Shown here one piece after another: positions 1 through 5,440 of a stretch of 5,440 nucleotides of DNA (position 1 is its first letter; the number at the start of each line of letters is the position of its first letter). The notes under the pieces are model-generated. The model did no database searches. It was not told the origin of the DNA and saw only the letters and a program-made list of their open reading frames with translations. This DNA comes from CAYZYO01 sp964482585. Its GTDB lineage: Bacteria > Bacillota > Syntrophomonadia > Syntrophomonadales > Syntrophomonadaceae. The position numbers were made by a program, and so were the translations under genes. The stretch is from contig CAYZYO010000130.1 in the NCBI GenBank assembly GCA_964482585.1, forward strand, positions 1-5,440, given 5' to 3'.

Positions 1-618
1 TAAATAATAGGGGCTAAGATTTGCCGCCTGTGCGACTTTGCCAATATCAAACTCATGCAGCCAATTATTCCGCAGGTATTCCTTGGCTTTAATAATGCTT
101 TCCTTTCCCCTATATACTCTCCTGGTAATCAGGATTACGACTACATATAATAATTGCCCATGGTCATTTAATATAGGAAACAATGTGGCATCCTGATACG
201 CTGCGTCAACATGATAACATTCCGTGTTATATAATTCTTTAATGGTTTTAAACGGGACTTCCACATCTTTTACATGAACTACTTCGCCATTAAAGGCTTG
301 TTGTACTGCTTCAAGAAGCCCGGCCTTGGTTATATCGGGGTCTTTAATTATATTATAACTACCGATAACCATTTCCCGACTGGGGACTTCATACTCATCA
401 AGCAATGCTGAATTAACCATCACTGACGTCCCGTCCGGCGAGTGAACTTGAATAGGGTAAGGAAAAAACTCAATGATTTTGAAAAAGAGCTCCTCATTTT
501 CTAAAATATCCTGAAAGGAAGTATGCAGTTTTTCCAGCCTATCCTCCGCATTATCCATTTGGTCCACCCTGGATTCAGTATTTTCAGCAGGATAGGAACC
601 TGGCTTTTGAGCTTTCAT
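1..618 (-). CDS. PAS-domain AraC-family transcriptional regulator, C-terminus beyond the window
   Basis: The 206 residues visible end at the left edge of the window. Residues 1-40 are a polar leader. Residues about 47-166 read as a PAS sensor domain (EFFPYPIQVHSPDGTSVMVN, later DPDITKAGLLEAV, FNGEVVHV and FPILNDHGQLLYVVVI). Residues about 174-206 (IIKAKEYLRNNW, then DIGKVAQAANLSPYYL) match the first helices of an AraC-type DNA-binding domain; the second helix-turn-helix must lie outside. In this family a ligand or redox signal sensed by the PAS domain tunes DNA binding in the cytoplasm; the signal here is unknown. I chose the ATG at 618 because AGAAGGAG (634-627) sits 8 nt upstream. In-frame ATGs at 645 and 660 are possible but have poorer Shine-Dalgarno support. 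The gene has the same direction as the ABC-F gene upstream, but the wide gap and its own promoter suggest separate transcription. Target genes cannot be read from the window. Confidence 0.85.
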   Translation of the reverse strand, partial: MKAQKPGSYPAENTESRVDQMDNAEDRLEKLHTSFQDILENEELFFKIIEFFPYPIQVHSPDGTSVMVNSALLDEYEVPSREMVIGSYNIIKDPDITKAGLLEAVQQAFNGEVVHVKDVEVPFKTIKELYNTECYHVDAAYQDATLFPILNDHGQLLYVVVILITRRVYRGKESIIKAKEYLRNNWLHEFDIGKVAQAANLSPYYL

Positions 619-713
619 AAGCGTAGCTCCTTCTAAAAATACCATGGAGTAGCCCGTCATACAATGGAGCAAGCATCCGTCCGGGCTCTAAGAAAAAAGA
701 TCTTCTATATAAT

Positions 714-742
714 ATTATACAGGTGTTATAAACTTGAAACAA
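714..742 (-). promoter_or_regulatory. Putative sigma-A promoter for the PAS-AraC gene
   Basis: On the minus strand a perfect TATAAT -10 box lies at 719-714. It is preceded by a 17-nt spacer and a weak -35 box, TTGTTT, at 742-737. It would start transcription near 707, giving a leader of about 90 nt before the start codon at 618. The -10 and the spacing are good, but the -35 matches consensus only in its first three bases. Confidence 0.45.
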
Positions 743-1071
743 TTAATTCAATCCTAATTCTTCTTACCCTGGGAAATTTATAAATTATTACCTACACACG
801 ATTACCGCAGACCCAGTCATGGCAAATGTTATACAACTTCCGGCTAAATCAATAAAGACAGGACACTAGTGTTAATAGCTTCCTGGAGCTTGAAACCTCT
901 CATTTATTAAATGAACCTCAGGCCCTCCCTTAAATGCTAAATAGTGAATTATTTCCGGAGAATCAAATACAATACCGTGTTCCCGGGTAGTAAAAAGCGG
1001 GATTAAACTTCTCACCTTAATCTAGTAAGAAAATAAATGCTTAAAATACAATCACCTTACAGGATAGAACC
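743..1071. other. Gene-poor stretch between the AraC promoter and the palindromic element
   Basis: I find no convincing gene, RNA or terminator in these roughly 330 bases. One minus-strand reading frame, 1015-872, stays open for 47 codons from a GTG (LIPLFTTREHGIVFDSPEI within it). It has no separate ribosome binding site, no family I recognise, and a length expected by chance. A 10-bp perfect palindrome, ACACTAGTGT, lies at 863-872. Because the truncated ABC-F gene ends immediately to the right and its second half is not here, this stretch may be foreign or scrambled sequence left by the event that removed it. That is inference. Confidence 0.4.
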
Positions 1072-1142
1072 GTAGAGGCGACTTCAGTTGCCGTCCCGGA
1101 CACTCTGATTTGCGGCTGGTCGGCGACTGAAGTCGCCTCTAC
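1072..1142. repeat. 71-bp palindromic REP/MITE-like element
   Basis: The left arm, 1072-1093, begins GTAGAGGCGACTTCAG. The right arm, 1121-1142, is its reverse complement at 21 of 22 positions; the single difference would be a G-U wobble in RNA. A 27-nt loop (1094-1120) separates them. Arms this long and GC-rich in AT-richer surroundings are typical of dispersed, non-autonomous palindromic elements, and the GTAG...CTAC ends fit that class. No transposase is present and I see no clear target-site duplication. The element forms the last residues and the stop codon of the truncated ABC-F reading frame, because TGA (1086-1084) lies inside the left arm. As RNA it would make a very stable hairpin that could protect the transcript's 3' end, but it lacks the U-tract of an intrinsic terminator. 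Copy number cannot be judged from one window. Confidence 0.75.
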
Positions 1143-1800
1143 AGTATGAGATACGGTATAAGAAAAAGATACGGTCCTGGAGCTCTTTATTATGCCACCA
1201 TGAAGAAAAATTGCCTTTTTGGATCTCAATATTGGTCCGATTAATCGATAAAATGTGATCTATGCAGTTATCCAGAAACGCCCGGTCGTGAGAAACCAGT
1301 ATGAATCCATGCTTGCCACGCAGGTAGTCGCTTACAATCCTTCTACCGTTCATATCCAGATGATTGGTAGGCTCATCTATAAGCAAAAACCCATTTTCCT
1401 TAAGGAACAGCCCCGCAAGCAGCACCTTGGTCTGCTCGCCGTTAGAAAGCGTATAAAACGGACGGTACAGTACATCGTTGGAAACTTTCAGCAGATTAAG
1501 TTCCCGGATAAGCTGCCATTCCTGATAATCATTAATAATAGTATTAATTACTTCAGCCGTATCCATCTGCTCATCCTTCACTTCGTAAGGAAAATATTCA
1601 AAGGATACGCTGGCTGATATACTGCCGCTGTAATCGAATCTCCCCATCAAAAGAGTCAAAAAAGTGGTTTTCCCGCGGCCGTTTCTTCCAGTAAAACCAA
1701 GCTTCCAATCAGTATCAATCTGGAAGCTGACATTTTCAAAGATGTTTTCAAATCCACCATCGTAGCTGAAGGTAAGATTGTTGACATTTATAAGTGACAT
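1084..1800 (-). pseudogene. Truncated Lsa-type ABC-F ATPase (first ATPase domain only)
   Basis: The frame reads 238 residues from the ATG at 1800, which has AAGGGGG (1815-1809) 8 nt upstream. An in-frame ATG at 1863 has no ribosome binding site and lies in the leader hairpin, so I reject it. Visible motifs are Walker A GRNGRGKTT (38-46), signature LSNGEQ (118-123; the family usually has LSGGE), Walker B LLIDEPTNHLD (139-149) and the H-switch SHDRAF (170-175). The order and the wording (DTDWKLGFTGRNGRGKTT, LLIDEPTNHLD, HGFILVSHDRAF) match the Lsa/Vga-like ARE ABC-F proteins, cytosolic ATPases that bind the ribosomal E site and dislodge lincosamides, pleuromutilins and streptogramin A. Those proteins have about 490-500 residues: two ATPase domains joined by a linker that reaches the drug site. 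Here similarity stops near residue 210 (LQDR). The last 28 or so residues are unrelated, coded partly by the palindrome at 1072-1142. Without linker and second domain, protection activity is unlikely, so I call it a pseudogene; a sequencing or assembly break is the alternative. Confidence 0.8.
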
Positions 1801-1820
1801 GGTGCGTTCCCCCTTATGCA

Positions 1821-1861
1821 GAAAATAACAAGAGATGCAGGAAAGCTGATTCCTCCATCTC
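1821..1861 (-). terminator. Leader terminator hairpin upstream of the ABC-F start codon
   Basis: Read on the minus strand, GAGATG (1861-1856) pairs with CATCTC (1837-1832). After one G-G mismatch, AGGAA (1854-1850) pairs with TTCCT (1843-1839), closing a 6-nt loop. This gives 11 base pairs in all, followed by the T-rich stretch TTGTTATTTT (1831-1822). It lies between the predicted promoter and the ABC-F ribosome binding site, where an attenuator would be expected. The T-tract is interrupted by G and A, so termination may be partial. Confidence 0.55.
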
Positions 1862-1887
1862 ATAACAGCACAACATTAAACACCATG

Positions 1888-1992
1888 TTAATAGCAATAA
1901 ACGTTAAGCCGTGAGTTTTCAGATGCATCAACTATCCTGCGCCGACACAACAAAACAAGCATTATGCAATGCCGGTTGACCTGTTGTGCCAT
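1888..1992 (-). CDS. Possible 34-codon upstream ORF in the ABC-F leader
   Basis: An ATG at 1992 opens a 34-codon frame (starts MAQQVNRHCIM, then LVLLCRRRIV) ending in TAA at 1890-1888. An internal ATG at 1962 could start a shorter peptide, MLVLLCRRRIV. Neither has a clear Shine-Dalgarno, which counts against efficient translation. After one base another ATG (1886) opens an 8-codon frame, MVFNVVLL, whose TGA (1862-1860) touches the 5' arm of the leader hairpin. A ribosome finishing or stalling there would cover that arm and could block terminator formation. Coupling between the two frames is inference. Confidence 0.25.
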   Translation of the reverse strand: MAQQVNRHCIMLVLLCRRRIVDASENSRLNVYCY

Positions 1993-2011
1993 TATATCAA
2001 CAGCAGGAAAA

Positions 2012-2020
2012 TTAGCGCAT
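2012..2020 (-). CDS. Minimal upstream ORF (Met-Arg-stop) in the ABC-F leader
   Basis: ATG CGC TAA is preceded by GGAG (2032-2029) with an 8-nt spacer, the best-placed Shine-Dalgarno in the leader. It lies about 26 nt after the predicted transcription start. Such a minimal ORF could act as a ribosome loading or stalling site. A two-codon frame is easily produced by chance, so the ribosome binding site spacing is the only real evidence. Confidence 0.3.
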   Translation of the reverse strand: MR

Positions 2021-2052
2021 CCTTCCAACTCCAATCTTAAATAGTTTTATAT

Positions 2053-2061
2053 ATTATAACA
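2053..2061 (-). promoter_or_regulatory. Putative extended -10 promoter of the ABC-F gene
   Basis: On the minus strand TGTTATAAT (2061-2053) matches the extended -10 consensus TGnTATAAT perfectly. No good -35 box is present at 17 nt (GAGCCT), which is tolerable for an extended -10 promoter. The region is AT-rich on both strands, so an additional plus-strand promoter towards copA cannot be excluded. Confidence 0.5.
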
Positions 2062-2119
2062 TAAACCTATATAAAAGGCTCCCCCTGAGTTACCTGCCCT
2101 TGCGTTCTCCTGGTAATTT

Positions 2120-2182
2120 AAAACCACCCAATAATTAGATTAATGCTGCTTATGACATATCTTAATATTATTGGGTGGTTTT
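2120..2182. terminator. Orphan bidirectional terminator-like inverted repeat
   Basis: AAAACCACCCAATAAT (2120-2135) and its exact reverse complement (2167-2182) form a 16-bp perfect stem. The inner 31 nt can extend the stem by about five pairs with small bulges. A-runs on the left and T-runs on the right would make it work as an intrinsic terminator on either strand. No gene ends at it: the ABC-F gene points left from 1800 and copA points right from 2459. It may close an unrecognised small RNA, mark a lost gene, attenuate copA if that promoter lies further left, or be a small palindromic element. Confidence 0.55.
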
Positions 2183-2458
2183 CATTTGACTAATGTCTTT
2201 TTATGTTTAATGCACCTCATAATGCTTGTTACCAGTTCCTTAGCCATTTTACCTGCTTAAGCTCTTTTTTATCCTCCTCAATTTTATAAGGAATAATTCT
2301 AGCCATTTAAGGCAGAATAAAGGGAAATCCCTTTTCGGGAAGTGAAGTGATAGTGACTGTGATTCTTTCCAGTAAATATCAACAGCCCATGGAACAAACC
2401 GAACTTAACGAAAACGCTAATAGTAAAACTCAACCTCACTTCCAGGGGGAATATCAGC
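2183..2458 (+). promoter_or_regulatory. copA upstream region, no clear promoter or operator
   Basis: I see no convincing sigma-A promoter. TTGACT (2186-2191) is a fair -35 box but nothing like TATAAT follows at 16-18 nt. No CopY box (TACAnnTGTA), CueR dyad or CsoR-type GC-rich dyad is visible. A short hairpin, AAAGGG (2319-2324) with CCCTTT (2329-2334), lies mid-way. GGAAGTGA (2338-2345) is repeated inverted as TCACTTCC (2436-2443), directly before the copA ribosome binding site AGGGGG (2444-2449). If paired in the mRNA this could influence access to that site, but the arms are short and far apart. Confidence 0.3.
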
Positions 2459-4963
<2,505 letters not shown>

Positions 4964-5190
4964 ATTTGTTGATAGGGAAGCAAGGGGGAAGCACAGGGTC
5001 TCTAGGAACCGTTGATAATCATACTCATCATAGAAAAGACTCTGTTAGTTGATTCCTCTTATAACAAATGATAAATACCGCTTTCACTCTGTTCTCTTCT
5101 CTTTTTGGCATTTCTTACCATAGCCTTCATTTTTGTCCATCATAGTAAGCATTAAAAAGGAAGCAAAAAAACGTCTAGCTTCCCAAGCTC
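4964..5190. other. Intergenic stretch between copA and the DGC gene
   Basis: No gene is visible and no clean terminator follows copA. The sequence has short purine-rich repeats just after the stop (GGGAAGCAAGGGGGAAGCAC, from 4975). Near its right end, GGAAGC (5159-5164) and GCTTCC (5178-5183) form a 6-bp stem with a 13-nt loop. Read on the minus strand this is followed by TTTTT, so it is a weak terminator candidate for leftward transcripts. An alternative hairpin, AGCTT-CCC-AAGCT (5177-5189), overlaps it. Confidence 0.35.
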
Positions 5191-5221
5191 TTGACAAGAA
5201 ATATTATAATTAATATATAAT
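5191..5221 (+). promoter_or_regulatory. Strong sigma-A promoter of the DGC-domain gene
   Basis: A perfect -35 box TTGACA (5191-5196) is followed by TATATA (5214-5219) after 17 nt, with an overlapping TATAAT (5216-5221) at 19 nt. Either would start transcription about 35 nt before the start codon. The -10 region lies inside the palindrome at 5210-5239, so a protein bound there would block RNA polymerase. Confidence 0.75.
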
Positions 5222-5239
5222 AATATTATTATATATTAA
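5210..5239. promoter_or_regulatory. 30-bp perfect AT-only palindrome, probable operator
   Basis: TTAATATATAATAAT (5210-5224) is followed directly by its exact reverse complement (5225-5239), with no spacer and no mismatch. It covers the -10 box and the expected transcription start of the DGC gene, a classic repressor position. AT-rich dyads of this size are typical operators of ArsR/SmtB-family metal-responsive repressors, and a metal theme fits the neighbouring copA and the cysteine-rich DGC product. The regulator's identity is inference; no ArsR-type gene is in the window. Because transcription would start within the dyad, a full RNA hairpin is unlikely to form, which favours a DNA-level role. 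Confidence 0.6.
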
Positions 5240-5262
5240 AATAAGATAGGAGGCTTTTATTT

Positions 5263-5440
5263 ATGGAAAATAATTGCTGTTCCTGTGCAGCGCTTGGCAG
5301 CCGCATTGTACTAAGTTGTTCGGGTGCATCTAATTTCGGACAGATAAGTAACTCCCTTGCAGTGGAAATGCAAAGCAGGGGAATGGGGAACATGAGTTGC
5401 CTGGCAGCAGTAGCCGCAGGTCTTGAAGGATATTTGAAAT
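5263..5440 (+). CDS. DGC-domain putative zinc-binding protein, N-terminal part
   Basis: Only the first 59 residues are inside the window. The start at 5263 is fixed by AGGAGG (5248-5253) 9 nt upstream. The N-terminus is cysteine-rich (C5, C6, C8) and continues LSCSGASNFGQISNSLAV (17-34, C19) and MSCLAAVAAGLEGYL (44-58, C46). This pattern matches the DGC-domain family, small cytosolic proteins thought to bind zinc through conserved cysteines and named for a central DGC motif that would lie beyond the right edge. Their biochemical role is not established. The gene has its own strong promoter and an operator-like palindrome, so it is probably induced separately from copA, which ends 299 bases upstream. 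Co-occurrence with a copper ATPase suggests a metal or thiol stress link, but the neighbours to the right, which would be most informative, are missing. Confidence 0.8.
   Translation, partial: MENNCCSCAALGSRIVLSCSGASNFGQISNSLAVEMQSRGMGNMSCLAAVAAGLEGYLK

Larger units (their letters stand above)
1801..2046 (-). promoter_or_regulatory. Long 5' leader of the ABC-F gene, probable attenuation leader
   Basis: If transcription starts about 7 nt after the -10 box at 2058-2053, the leader is about 245 nt. It holds three small upstream ORFs, a terminator-like hairpin just before the ribosome binding site (1861-1832), and complementary segments that could pair in different ways. GCACAAC (1989-1983) can pair, through its CACAAC part, with GTTGTG in the T-rich stretch near 1950. 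Alternatively the full heptamer can pair with GTTGTGC near 1875. Leaders of this plan control several antibiotic-resistance ABC-F genes of Firmicutes (B. subtilis vmlR and Listeria lmo0919 are known examples), where a drug-stalled ribosome prevents premature termination. That this leader works so is inference from its layout and the downstream family. Confidence 0.5.

Noticed and set aside
863..872. ACACTAGTGT palindrome as the end of an insertion sequence
   Set aside because: A 10-bp palindrome alone is weak; no transposase remnant, partner repeat or target duplication is visible.
872..1015. 47-codon minus-strand frame from a GTG
   Set aside because: The length is expected by chance, no ribosome binding site separates from the start, and no family is recognised. 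The amino-acid mix looks protein-like, so it is noted only as a possible relic.
1255..1617. 120-codon plus-strand frame opposite the ABC-F gene
   Set aside because: It lies antisense to clear ATPase motifs (Walker A, signature, Walker B), has no ribosome binding site, and is a shadow of that gene.
1801..1863. In-frame upstream ATG at 1863 as the ABC-F start, adding 21 residues
   Set aside because: It has no Shine-Dalgarno, it would be coded through the leader hairpin, the extension does not resemble the family, and the ATG at 1800 has AAGGGGG at ideal spacing.
5083..5145. Small minus-strand frame of about 19 codons beginning MMDKNEGYGKK
   Set aside because: It has no ribosome binding site or promoter, is very short, and matches no known peptide I can name.
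5159..5183. Hairpin GGAAGC/GCTTCC as a terminator for copA
   Set aside because: On the plus strand it is not followed by a T-run and the loop is 13 nt; only the minus strand has TTTTT after it, where no gene is visible.

Overview
The window looks like a chromosomal piece of a low-to-moderate GC Firmicute, most likely a Clostridia/Peptococcaceae-type anaerobe. The grounds are strong AGGAGG or AAGGGGG-type ribosome binding sites, TTGACA/TATAAT-type promoters, an Lsa-type ABC-F gene, a two-HMA-domain CopA, a PAS-AraC regulator and a DGC-domain protein. The taxon is inference; nothing here identifies a species.

Layout, left to right. (1) Positions 1-618, minus strand: a PAS-domain AraC-family regulator that leaves the window before its helix-turn-helix domain is complete, with a plausible promoter at 714-742. 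(2) About 619-1071: roughly 450 bases with no convincing gene. (3) 1072-1142: a 71-bp palindromic element with 22-bp arms, lying in the 3' end of (4), an Lsa-type ABC-F gene (start 1800, minus strand) that keeps its first ATPase domain but has lost the interdomain linker and the second ATPase domain. (5) 1801 to about 2046: a leader of about 245 nt for that gene, with tiny upstream ORFs and an intrinsic-terminator-like hairpin, resembling the attenuation leaders of antibiotic-resistance ABC-F genes. (6) 2120-2182: a 16-bp perfect inverted repeat shaped like a bidirectional terminator, between two divergent genes. (7) 2459-4963, plus strand: an intact Cu+-exporting P1B-type ATPase (copA). (8) 5191-5440: a strong promoter overlapped by a 30-bp perfect AT-only palindrome, driving the 5' end of a DGC-domain (putative zinc-binding) protein that runs off the right edge.

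How the parts fit. The right half has a metal-handling theme: copper export, then a cysteine-rich DGC protein under what looks like a repressor operator. No CopZ, CsoR, CopY or ArsR gene is visible. The left half is a decayed antibiotic-tolerance locus: the drug-responsive leader and the first half of the ABC-F gene survive, while the effector has lost its second half at or near a palindromic repeat. I see no wholly new system. The best leads are the attenuator-like leader kept in front of a truncated ABC-F gene, and the AT-only operator palindrome before the DGC gene.
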